Below are positions 56,467 to 64,000 of a stretch of 64,000 nucleotides of DNA, one piece after another. Origin of the DNA: Phyllobacterium myrsinacearum (lineage in GTDB: Bacteria; Pseudomonadota; Alphaproteobacteria; Rhizobiales; Rhizobiaceae). Numbering within the stretch: the first letter of the stretch is position 1; every line of letters begins with the position of its first letter. The position numbers and the translations under genes were made by a program. The DNA lies in assembly GCF_014138285.1 (NCBI RefSeq), contig NZ_JACGXN010000014.1, positions 62,001 through 126,000 of the forward strand, read 5' to 3'. Below the pieces are notes generated by a model. That model did no database searches and was not told where the DNA came from. It worked only from the letters and a program-made list of their open reading frames with translations.

Positions 56467-57771
56467 ATGGTCTTGGCCCCGCCTCTGTCTGAAATCACAT
56501 CGCTCTGGAGTGATACGGCCGCCAGTGAGCCGCGCTTTGGCATGCTGTCGGGCAGCAGGCAATATGATGTCGCGATCATCGGCGGAGGCTATACGGGACT
56601 TTCTGCTGCCCGCTATCTGGCACGCAAGGGCCTCCATCCGGTCGTGCTTGAAGCGAGCCGCGTCGGGTGGGGTGCAAGCGGGCGCAATGGCGGTGTGGTT
56701 TCGGGCAAGTTCCGCCTGACCTTCTCCGGTATTGCCGACGGCTGGGGCATCGATATGGCGCGGTACATGCACGACCTTGGTATCGAAGCTATCGATCATG
56801 TCGGCGATCTGGTCGAGGCTTATGGAATCAAAGAGGCCAATTTCCAGGAAAGCGGCAGCCTGCGCTGCGCCCATAATGAAATATCGCTTACAGCCCTCAG
56901 GAAGGAAGTCGCCTGGCTCAATGACGTGCTCGGCGATCATTCCACATCTATTCTGTCGTCAGCGCAGATGCGGGAGGAAACCGGATCGGCCGGTTTTGTC
57001 GGCGGACTGCTCAACACCCATGGGGGCGTAATCCACCCACTCAATTTTGTTCGCGGCCTTGCTGCGGGTATTGCAGCCGAAGGCATCGCAATTTTCGAAC
57101 AGAGCCCGGTTACCTCGGTACGTCGTGATGGTGAAGGGCTGGTACTCGAAACACCGGATGGCAATGTCATTGCCCGCCATGCGATCATCGCCACGAATGC
57201 CTATTCTGATCTGACAGTGGCCACGCAAACCGTGCAGCGGACACTGATCCCCTTCCGCAGCGCCATCATCGCGACGGAGCCCCTGACAGGCAAACCTGCA
57301 GAAAAGCTGCTTTCCGGAGGCCGCAGCTACACCGAAACACGGCGCATGATGCGCTGGTTCCGCAAGTCTGGTGACCGGCTGCTGTTCGGCGGCCGGGGTG
57401 CCTTCGGCAAGAACGATTCACCATCGGCCTTCGCCGCGTTGCAGAAGGCCATGATCGCGCAGTTTCCGGAGCTCGCCGATGTCAAGGTAACGCATCGCTG
57501 GTCAGGGCTGGTGGGCATGACACTCGACAGTATTCCGCATGTCGGGCAGCTTGACGACAGGATCAGCTACGCCGTCGGATACAACGGCACTGGCGTGGCT
57601 ATGTCGACACTGATGGGCAAATATCTCGCCGAAATCGTTACCGGCGGCCAGCCGAATATCGGACTGCTTGCGTCAGAGCGGCTGAAAAAAGTTCCTTTCT
57701 ATCCCATTCGAGAACCCGCCGTACGGCTTGTTGCCGGCTGGTACCAGTTCCTTGATGCAATCGGGCGATAA
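56467..57771 (+). CDS. FAD-dependent amine oxidoreductase (PuuB/OrdL-like)
   Basis: 434 residues of the DAO/glycine oxidase family, similar in design to gamma-glutamylputrescine oxidase. The dinucleotide motif IIGGGYTGLSAARYLARKG is at about 37-55, GASGRNGGVVSG binds flavin, and RWSGLVGMTLDSIPHVGQ with GYNGTGVAMS is the C-terminal FAD block. With the polyamine-type transporter, this suggests oxidation of an imported amine to an aldehyde or imine. It starts 14 bases after the HAD gene. Confidence 0.87.
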   Translation: MVLAPPLSEITSLWSDTAASEPRFGMLSGSRQYDVAIIGGGYTGLSAARYLARKGLHPVVLEASRVGWGASGRNGGVVSGKFRLTFSGIADGWGIDMARYMHDLGIEAIDHVGDLVEAYGIKEANFQESGSLRCAHNEISLTALRKEVAWLNDVLGDHSTSILSSAQMREETGSAGFVGGLLNTHGGVIHPLNFVRGLAAGIAAEGIAIFEQSPVTSVRRDGEGLVLETPDGNVIARHAIIATNAYSDLTVATQTVQRTLIPFRSAIIATEPLTGKPAEKLLSGGRSYTETRRMMRWFRKSGDRLLFGGRGAFGKNDSPSAFAALQKAMIAQFPELADVKVTHRWSGLVGMTLDSIPHVGQLDDRISYAVGYNGTGVAMSTLMGKYLAEIVTGGQPNIGLLASERLKKVPFYPIREPAVRLVAGWYQFLDAIGR

Positions 57772-57834
57772 GACCCGTCGATTTGAATGATCATAAAGGA
57801 GGCCTGGCCTCATAAAAAACAGAGGAGAACGAGC

Positions 57835-58884
57835 ATGCTGTACAGACATTTCAAAGGTACCTTTGTGGCGGCTGTTGCGGGCACCACCCTGATGGCCACG
57901 CCCGCTTATGCAGAACAGATTACCTTCATTTCTCAGGGCGGTGCCTATCAGGAAGCTCAGACCAGGGCCATTCTTGATCCGGTGGCCAAGAAACTAGGCA
58001 TCACGATCAATCAGGACAGTTCGCCCGACGCCTGGCCGGTCATCAAGACGCAAGGCGCAACCGGAAAGCCCGTATGGGATGTGGTCGATACACCAACCAA
58101 GGACTGCATCCGGGGAGGTGAGCAGGGATTGATCGAGAAGCTCGATTTCAACAAGATTCCCAATGCTGCGAAGATGCCGGAAGAATATAAGACGCCTTAT
58201 TCGGCCGCATATGAATTCTATTCAAGCGTGCTCGCCTACAACAAGAGCAAGTTTGGCGATAATCCACCGCAATCATGGGCCGACTTCTGGGATGTGAAGA
58301 AGTTTCCGGGAACGCGCGCGCTGCGCAACCACCCCTTGGCTACCCTGGAGGCTGCGCTCCTTGCGGACGGCGTTGCACCTGACAAAATCTATCCGATCGA
58401 TGTCGACCGTGCTTTCAAGAAGCTGGAAGAGATCAAACCGTACATCACCGTCTGGTGGACCTCAGGCGGACAATCGGCTCAGCTCTTAAGTGACGGTGAA
58501 GTTGATATGGAGATGGCATGGAATGGCCGTGTCAGTGCGGTTCAGAAAGAGGGCGGCGATGTCGGCTTTACCTTCAATCAGGGATTTTTGCAAAACACCT
58601 CACTGTGCATCCTCAAGAACGCGCCCAATCTGGAAACAGCCATCGAATTCGTGAACGAGGCACTGGCACCCGAAATTCAGGCCAATCTGCCGCTTGAGAT
58701 CGATTATGGCCCCGGTAACCCGGAGGCTTTCAAGACCGGAAAGATCCCGGCCGAACGCGCAACAGAGCTACCAAGCGCACCGGACAATGCGGCAAAACAG
58801 GTTCTGATCTCGACACAGTGGTGGAGCTCACCGGAAGGCGAAGCAGTCCAGAAGCGCTGGGCCGAGTTCATCCAGAAGCCATGA
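57835..58884 (+). CDS. Polyamine-type ABC substrate-binding protein (PotD family)
   Basis: 349-residue periplasmic binding protein, signal peptide to about residue 26 (MATPAYA). Features ITFISQGGAYQEAQTRAIL, DVVDTPTKDCIRG, and VWWTSGGQSAQLLSDGEVDM with the aromatic ligand cage WNGRVSAV are typical of SBP_bac_6/PotD proteins in rhizobial amine or opine uptake. GAGGAG eight bases upstream fixes the start, ruling out the longer frame from 57787. Its stop overlaps the permease ATG as ATGA. Confidence 0.9.
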   Translation: MLYRHFKGTFVAAVAGTTLMATPAYAEQITFISQGGAYQEAQTRAILDPVAKKLGITINQDSSPDAWPVIKTQGATGKPVWDVVDTPTKDCIRGGEQGLIEKLDFNKIPNAAKMPEEYKTPYSAAYEFYSSVLAYNKSKFGDNPPQSWADFWDVKKFPGTRALRNHPLATLEAALLADGVAPDKIYPIDVDRAFKKLEEIKPYITVWWTSGGQSAQLLSDGEVDMEMAWNGRVSAVQKEGGDVGFTFNQGFLQNTSLCILKNAPNLETAIEFVNEALAPEIQANLPLEIDYGPGNPEAFKTGKIPAERATELPSAPDNAAKQVLISTQWWSSPEGEAVQKRWAEFIQKP

Positions 58885-59780
58885 CAGTTACCTTGACCGG
58901 AGGATTTTCCTTGCCCCGATCGCAACCCGAAGCCTTCCGGCGACACGACCGCCAGGAGCAGATACTGATGTTTCTGCTCTTGACGCCGGCTCTGGCTGTC
59001 ATTGTCGCGCTCCTGGTTGTTCCCCTGCTGTGGCTCGCCTGGCAGTCGGTCTATCACAACGGTTTCACGCTGGAGAACTATCGCCGTATTCTGACCGAGG
59101 ATATCTATTGGCACAGTTTCCTCCAGACATTCCGCATCGCTTTCATTGTAACGGCAGCAACGGCTCTGCTCGGCTACCCTGTCGCCTATGTGGCCGCATC
59201 ACTGCCGCGCCGATGGAGTATCATCGTGCTGGCTATGGTCGTGCTCCCGTTCTGGACAAGCGTTCTCGTCCGCGCCTACGCTTGGCTGATCCTCCTGCAA
59301 CGCACCGGCATCATCAACAGCACCCTCAAATCGCTTGGCCTCATTGATGTGCCTCTGATCCTGGTAAACAATGAATTCGGCACCGTCATTGCCACGGTCC
59401 ACATCCTGCTGCCGTTTATGGTGCTGCCGCTCTACGCCACTATGCAGAAAATACCCGCTGAGCTGACCATGGCCGGCGCAAGCCTGGGCGGAACGCCGTC
59501 GCACGTCTTCTTCCGGGTCTTTCTGCCATTATCACTGCCGGGCATCATCGCCGGCGCCGTTCTGGTGTTTGTCCTGACACTCGGTTTCTACATCACACCG
59601 GAACTCCTCGGCGGTGGCCGGACCTTCATGGTCTCTATGCTCGTCAGCCGCAACGTTGAGCTCTACAACGAATGGGGCGCTGCAAGTTCGATCAGTGTTG
59701 TCCTGCTTGCCTGCGTATTCGCCATTTTCTGGGCGGCCAGCCGCTTGATCCCGGTCGAGCGCCTGATGGGAATGAGGTGA
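58881..59780 (+). CDS. Polyamine-type ABC permease (PotB family)
   Basis: 299-residue inner-membrane permease with about six helices; the coupling-loop EAA motif is GASLGGTPSHVFFRVFLPLSLPG. The first 35 residues are cytoplasmic. The start overlaps the binding-protein stop. It pairs with the permease at 59786. Confidence 0.92.
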   Translation: MTVTLTGGFSLPRSQPEAFRRHDRQEQILMFLLLTPALAVIVALLVVPLLWLAWQSVYHNGFTLENYRRILTEDIYWHSFLQTFRIAFIVTAATALLGYPVAYVAASLPRRWSIIVLAMVVLPFWTSVLVRAYAWLILLQRTGIINSTLKSLGLIDVPLILVNNEFGTVIATVHILLPFMVLPLYATMQKIPAELTMAGASLGGTPSHVFFRVFLPLSLPGIIAGAVLVFVLTLGFYITPELLGGGRTFMVSMLVSRNVELYNEWGAASSISVVLLACVFAIFWAASRLIPVERLMGMR

Positions 59781-59785
59781 ATCCG

Positions 59786-60592
59786 ATGACACCAGCTCGT
59801 ATTGTACTTTACGGTTTTGTCGGCCTGGTCCTGCTTTACCTCATCATTCCGGTCATCATCATCGTCCCCATGTCGTTTTCCAGCGCAAGGTTTCTCAGCT
59901 TTCCGCCGCCCTCCTTCTCCTTACGTTGGTATGAAGCCTATCTTGGTAGCACAGCCTGGATGCAAGCGACGAAAGTGAGTCTGGTCCTTGCGGTTTCCAG
60001 TGCAGTCATCTCCACCATTCTTGGCACAGCTGCCGCCTATGCGATCAACAATTCGAAATCGCGGCTTGTGCACAGCCTCCAGATCATTCTCCTCCTGCCT
60101 TTGGTAACGCCAATCGTCATTATAGCCATCGGGGTCTTCTTCATTTACGCAAAGGTTGGCCTGCTTGCCACGATACCGGGGCTGGTGCTGGCCAATGTGA
60201 TGTTGGGGATCCCCTACGTCATCACGGCGGTGCTCGTCGGCCTGCGCAAGTTTGATCCCACACAGGAAATGGTTGCGCGCAGTCTTGGCATGAACCGGCT
60301 GCGCAGCTTCTTCGTGGTTACACTGCCGCAGATCAGGCCAAGTGTAATTTCTGGCATGCTATTCGCCTTCATCTCCGCGTTGGATGAGACCGTTGTTGCA
60401 CTGTTCATTGCCGGCGGCGAGAACCAGACGCTGACCAAGCGCATGTTCACCGCATTGCGCGACGAGATTGATCCGACCATTGCAGCGATCAGTTCGCTCC
60501 TCACTGCCATATCGTTCCTTCTGGTCATATTGATCGCACTGAATGCCCGGGAGACCAAGGCCGCGCCCGAGCAAGACGCCAATAGTCACTGA
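59786..60592 (+). CDS. Polyamine-type ABC permease (PotC family)
   Basis: 268 residues with about six membrane helices (for example LVLLYLIIPVIIIVPMSF) and the EAA-like loop ARSLGMNRLRSFFVVTLPQI. Starts 5 bases after the preceding permease. It completes the importer. Confidence 0.92.
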   Translation: MTPARIVLYGFVGLVLLYLIIPVIIIVPMSFSSARFLSFPPPSFSLRWYEAYLGSTAWMQATKVSLVLAVSSAVISTILGTAAAYAINNSKSRLVHSLQIILLLPLVTPIVIIAIGVFFIYAKVGLLATIPGLVLANVMLGIPYVITAVLVGLRKFDPTQEMVARSLGMNRLRSFFVVTLPQIRPSVISGMLFAFISALDETVVALFIAGGENQTLTKRMFTALRDEIDPTIAAISSLLTAISFLLVILIALNARETKAAPEQDANSH

Positions 60593-60608
60593 CATCTGGA
60601 GGAGCGCC

Positions 60609-62333
60609 ATGACGAGTGACTTCCTTATACTCGGCGGCGGATCGGCTGGATGTGTATTGGCTGCACGCCTGTCGGAGGATCCGGGCAACACGGTGACCCT
60701 CGTCGAGGCCGGCCGTGACTTGACGCTGGAGACGATGCCCGACGAGATTCGCAGCCGTTACCCCGGCCGGGCTTATCTGGATACCAGCAATATATGGAAC
60801 TCCCTGACTGCTCGCATGGGTTTCACTGCAAGCAACAGTGCATCCTCCACGCTACCCCGCCGCTATGAGCAGGCCAGACTCCTCGGCGGCGGCTCGGCGA
60901 TCAATGCGCTGATGGCAAATCGCGGTGCCCCCGGCGATTACGATGAGTGGCAATCACTTGGTGCCGCGGGTTGGAGCTGGGACAACTGTCTGCCCTATTT
61001 CCGCAAGCTTGAAAATGATTGCAATTTCGACGGGCCCCTGCACGGAAAGAATGGTCCCCTGCCGATCCGGCGACTTGCGCAGGATCGGATGTCCCCCTTT
61101 GTCGACGCCGTGACGCGCACATTGTCCGCCAACGGATATCCGATGCGGCCCGATCAGAACGGAGACTGGCAGGATGGCGTGTTCGTTGGTGCCGTTGCCG
61201 TCAGCGAAAACGGCGAAAGGGTGCCAACCTCGGTGGTGTACCTGACGTCTGAGGTGCGCCAGCGGCCCAATCTGCGCGTCATCACCGGTCGGACAGTCGA
61301 GCGGCTGCTCTTTGAGGGGACGCGCGCCATCGGAGCCACGCTTCTTGCAAGTGGGAGCCAGCCCGCCACAACACTTCGGGCCATCGAAATCATCGTATCG
61401 GCGGGTGCTATCCATACACCGGCATTGCTGTTGCGCAGTGGCATTGGACCGGCCGCCGAGCTTTCCAGCTTGGGCATTCCAGTCGTCGCTCATCGGCCGG
61501 GCATGGGACGTAACTTGATGGAACATCCTTCCATTGCCGTTTCCGCCTTTTTGCCACCCGCCGCGCGGGTAACCGATCAGGCCGAGCATCACGAACAGTG
61601 CATCCTGCGCTTCTCGTCAGAACTGGAAGGAACGCCGCAGGGCGATATGCATGCGGCGATCCTTTCCCGGTCAGGCTGGCACTCGGTTGGCATGCGCATG
61701 GGCAGCTTGTTTTTCTGGGTCAACAAATCACATTCGCGCGGCATGCTCACACTCTCCTCTCCTGATGCGCGGATGGAACCCTCCGTCGATTTCCGGATGC
61801 TGTCGGATGAGCGCGATCTGGAACGGCTGAAGCTCGCCATGCGGCTGGGCGCACGCACACTCGCCGATCCAATGATGAACGGTTTCAGAGATACCATCTT
61901 TCCTTCAAGTTATTCGCCGCGTGTCGTGAAAGTTGCAGCGCCCGGCCTGCTGAACGCGGTTCAACGCGGCGCACTTGCGGCAATGCTGGATTGTGCCGGT
62001 CCTTTGCGCAAGACTCTGATCCATGGCGTTGTCACACTTGGCGTCACCCTGGATGACCTTCTCAGCGACGATAACGCGCTCACAGCCTTTGTTCGCAAAT
62101 ATGTGGGCGGAACATGGCATCCGTCCGGGACATGCAGGATGGGTGGGCACGACAATCCGATGGCAGTGACGTCATCGTCGGGCAGAGTCTACGGGACACA
62201 GAACTTGCGCGTTTGCGACGCGTCACTGATGCCGAGCATTCCTTGCGCAAACACCAACATTCCGACGATCATGATTGCGGAGCGTATTGCAGATCTTATC
62301 AAAGCCGAGAACGAGCAAATTTTGGGCATTTGA
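60609..62333 (+). CDS. GMC-family FAD oxidoreductase (choline-dehydrogenase-like)
   Basis: 574-residue GMC oxidoreductase: FAD motif ILGGGSAGCVLAARLSEDPG, the ARLLGGGSAINALMANRG block and the C-terminal WHPSGTCRMGG with the catalytic His. GGAGGAG upstream marks the start, 16 bases after the last permease gene. Such enzymes oxidise alcohols. Combined with the FAD amine oxidase and HAD protein, this suggests a route for a compound with both amine and alcohol groups. The substrate is not readable. Confidence 0.9.
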   Translation: MTSDFLILGGGSAGCVLAARLSEDPGNTVTLVEAGRDLTLETMPDEIRSRYPGRAYLDTSNIWNSLTARMGFTASNSASSTLPRRYEQARLLGGGSAINALMANRGAPGDYDEWQSLGAAGWSWDNCLPYFRKLENDCNFDGPLHGKNGPLPIRRLAQDRMSPFVDAVTRTLSANGYPMRPDQNGDWQDGVFVGAVAVSENGERVPTSVVYLTSEVRQRPNLRVITGRTVERLLFEGTRAIGATLLASGSQPATTLRAIEIIVSAGAIHTPALLLRSGIGPAAELSSLGIPVVAHRPGMGRNLMEHPSIAVSAFLPPAARVTDQAEHHEQCILRFSSELEGTPQGDMHAAILSRSGWHSVGMRMGSLFFWVNKSHSRGMLTLSSPDARMEPSVDFRMLSDERDLERLKLAMRLGARTLADPMMNGFRDTIFPSSYSPRVVKVAAPGLLNAVQRGALAAMLDCAGPLRKTLIHGVVTLGVTLDDLLSDDNALTAFVRKYVGGTWHPSGTCRMGGHDNPMAVTSSSGRVYGTQNLRVCDASLMPSIPCANTNIPTIMIAERIADLIKAENEQILGI

Positions 62334-63137
62334 GATTGTAGCGTAGATGTCGAGCCTGATCCGGTCGCGGTGGAATGTTTGTATATTGATGATCTGGATC
62401 TTCTGGATTCCACAAACGCTCAAACTTTATTGAAGGTAGCCGTGGCGTCGATACAGGTTTCGGCGGCGGTTTGGATAATTGCGGTAGAGAGCCGTTATTA
62501 CCAGTTTTGCCGACTTGGTAAGCCCTGCGACGGCCTGAGAGGAACGGTTGATCACGCGAAAGGTCCTGGCGACATCACCGGTTGCAGTGGAATGCGCCAT
62601 CACCGATCTTGGCCGCACGCTTCAAGTTCCCTCTGGCACAGTCTATGAATGGGCGATCAATCATCTGCGGCTTGTCGAAAAGGCGCAGGAGAATTATGAC
62701 GCCCGCACCAATGCGTGTGCGGGTATATTAGCAAACAACTCGGCAGGTCAGCTGATGTTCTTCACGGGTCGAGTAGCGTTGACCAGGAATGGCTTGAAAG
62801 GAATCAATCCGCGAGCAATCCAGTTGCTATCGCGTTCTCAGACACTTTGACCATAGAACGTTTACAACAAAGCCCAATATCTGAATGCAAGGCGGTATTT
62901 AGACAACAGCCGTCGCTCAGTCACCAGCTGCTCCACAACTTTACAAGCTGGAAAGACAGGTCGACAGCATCCAACAAAAGTCAACGAACTGCCCTCTTGC
63001 ACGCATTGAAAGCATCGATCATTTACCCGATGGCCGCGCAGATCGACGTCCCCGTGCTCGCACGACTTCACCCCTGGAGTTACCTTCATCGTTTAGCGCC
63101 CAAAAGCCGCAATTGCGGGCAATCGTGGCCCTTTCAA
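62334..63137. other. Intergenic region without recognised genes
   Basis: About 800 bases. Short frames on both strands, such as a 100-codon plus-strand one at 62548-62850, show no motif, credible ribosome site or family resemblance. The 62427-62618 minus frame has ALYRNYPNRR, faintly like a DUF1127 helix, but breaks off after it. The region may contain heavily decayed genes. Confidence 0.4.
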
Positions 63138-63171
63138 ACCGAGAGCAGCGGTATTGCCTGCTGCTCTCGGT
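63138..63171 (-). terminator. Terminator of the old yellow enzyme gene
   Basis: Perfect 12-bp stem ACCGAGAGCAGC / GCTGCTCTCGGT with a 10-base loop; on the minus strand it ends in GGTTTGAAA. It lies 47 bases past the minus-strand stop at 63218. Confidence 0.75.
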
Positions 63172-63217
63172 CAATCAGCGCCATTCAGTAACTAAATAAA
63201 AGCCGGACATGCCTGAT

Positions 63218-64000
63218 CTAAGCCAAAGCAGGATAGTCCGTATAACCTTTTGCACCGCCGCCATAAAATGTTGCATTATCTGGCGTGTTAAGTTCTGTAC
63301 GTTCCCGCAGACGTTTAACAAGATCTGGGTTGGCGAGAAGCAGTTTTCCGAAGGCAACAAGATCGGCCTCGCCCTTGGCAACCACCGTTTCAGCCAAAAC
63401 TGGATCGTAGGCGTTGTTGACCATCCAGGCTGCCTTGCCTCCCGCGTGTTTATACGCAGAGCGCAGTGCGGCGTAATCGAACGGCTTGTCACCTTGCTGG
63501 AAGTCCCGTGGGCCGCCCGTGGCGCCTTCAATGATGTGAATATAAGCGAGTTTATACGCAGCAAGCTTTTCCACCACATAGGTAAAGAGTGGCTGAGGTT
63601 CCGGGTCCGATGAGTCGTTGGCGGGTGTTACCGGCGATATCCGAATGCCTGTACGCCCCGCGCCAATTTCATTTGTGATGGCATCAAGCACTTCCAGCAG
63701 GAAACGTGCGCGGTTTTCAATTGATCCACCATACGCGTCAGTTCGGTGATTGCTGCCGGATCGCAAGAACTGATCAATGAGATATCCGTTGGCGGAATGA
63801 AGTTCCACACCATCAAAGCCCGCATCGATCGCCGCTCTGGCGGCTTTACGATAATCCTCGACGATGCCCGGAAGCTCGGCCAGTTCGAGCGCCCGCGGCT
63901 GAGACGTCTCAGCGAAGGTTCCGCTGCCATCTGCATTGATCAGAAATGTCTTCGATTTCGCTGTAATCGCAGAAGGCGCAACAGGCGCCGCACCACCGGG
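63218..64000 (-). CDS. nemA: Old yellow enzyme family alkene reductase, partial
   Basis: C-terminal 260 residues of an NADPH-dependent FMN ene-reductase (NemA group); the gene runs off the window end. Visible are AARAAIDAGFDGVELHSANG, YLIDQFLRSGSNHRTDAYGG and SIENRARFLLEVLDA, then RISPV and the flavin-phosphate loop ADLVAFGKLLLANPDLVKR. The HSANGYLIDQFL and GGSIENR motifs are family signatures. Members reduce activated alkenes, nitrate esters or N-ethylmaleimide. It appears to be intact as far as it can be read, with its own terminator. Confidence 0.92.
   Translation of the reverse strand, partial: PGGAAPVAPSAITAKSKTFLINADGSGTFAETSQPRALELAELPGIVEDYRKAARAAIDAGFDGVELHSANGYLIDQFLRSGSNHRTDAYGGSIENRARFLLEVLDAITNEIGAGRTGIRISPVTPANDSSDPEPQPLFTYVVEKLAAYKLAYIHIIEGATGGPRDFQQGDKPFDYAALRSAYKHAGGKAAWMVNNAYDPVLAETVVAKGEADLVAFGKLLLANPDLVKRLRERTELNTPDNATFYGGGAKGYTDYPALA

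Noticed and set aside
62548-62850. 100-codon plus-strand frame as a phasin-like gene
   Set aside because: Only a loose helical pattern; no ribosome site and no recognisable motif.

Overview
The window looks like chromosome or chromid sequence of a Hyphomicrobiales (Rhizobiales) alphaproteobacterium close to Rhizobiaceae, Phyllobacteriaceae or Brucellaceae. The signs are a red-type (form IC) Rubisco operon in the order cbbFPTALSXE with a divergent cbbR, a cuxR/uxs/uxe exopolysaccharide cluster, an IalB-family protein beside a trimeric autotransporter, and many LysR regulators divergent from ABC-transporter operons. From memory, both the cbb operon and the cuxR cluster lie on the pSymB chromid of Sinorhizobium meliloti. 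No replication genes are seen here, so the replicon type stays open.

Layout. 1-9385: Calvin cycle operon (minus strand, its end cut by the window start) and divergent cbbR. 9629-11596: choline-binding protein choX and a divergent LysR regulator. 12158-15211: OmpR-type two-component system and a lipoprotein gene; both have the same tandem 11-bp-period operator in front. 15392-20154: amino-acid-type ABC transporter with an RraA/CHA-aldolase-like enzyme and a divergent LysR regulator. 20201-20358: broken semialdehyde dehydrogenase. 20484-31491: extracellular polysaccharide region, with O-antigen-ligase/ExoQ-like protein, acyltransferase 3, cuxR-like c-di-GMP-responsive AraC regulator, UDP-glucuronate decarboxylase, GalE-type epimerase, cellulose-synthase-like glycosyltransferase and a GH26-like hydrolase between two DUF995 proteins. 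31622-34549: small secreted protein, SMI1/KNR4 protein, unknown proteins and insertion-sequence debris, perhaps the remains of a toxin-immunity locus. 34534-40737: a 1279-residue YadA-type autotransporter followed by an IalB-family protein and secreted or anchored proteins of unknown role. 41280-49833: AraC regulator, KaiC-like ATPase with a hybrid histidine kinase, LysR regulator, PEP-mutase-family protein and an atypical cytochrome P450. 50142-51232: secreted protein and OmpA-family protein. 51255-53155: four broken redox genes (reductase, multicopper oxidase, luciferase-type monooxygenase, flavodoxin). 53372-62333: LysR regulator and a divergent polyamine-type ABC operon with HAD, FAD and GMC enzymes. 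63218-64000: old yellow enzyme, cut by the window end.

How it fits together. The window is a set of independent niche-adaptation modules: CO2 fixation, osmoprotectant and amine/acid uptake, surface polysaccharide, adhesion and signalling. Most transport operons have their own divergent LysR regulator. Relics of an IS6-family and a second transposase and several broken genes mark the boundaries between modules. I saw no tRNA, rRNA, CRISPR array or complete insertion sequence.
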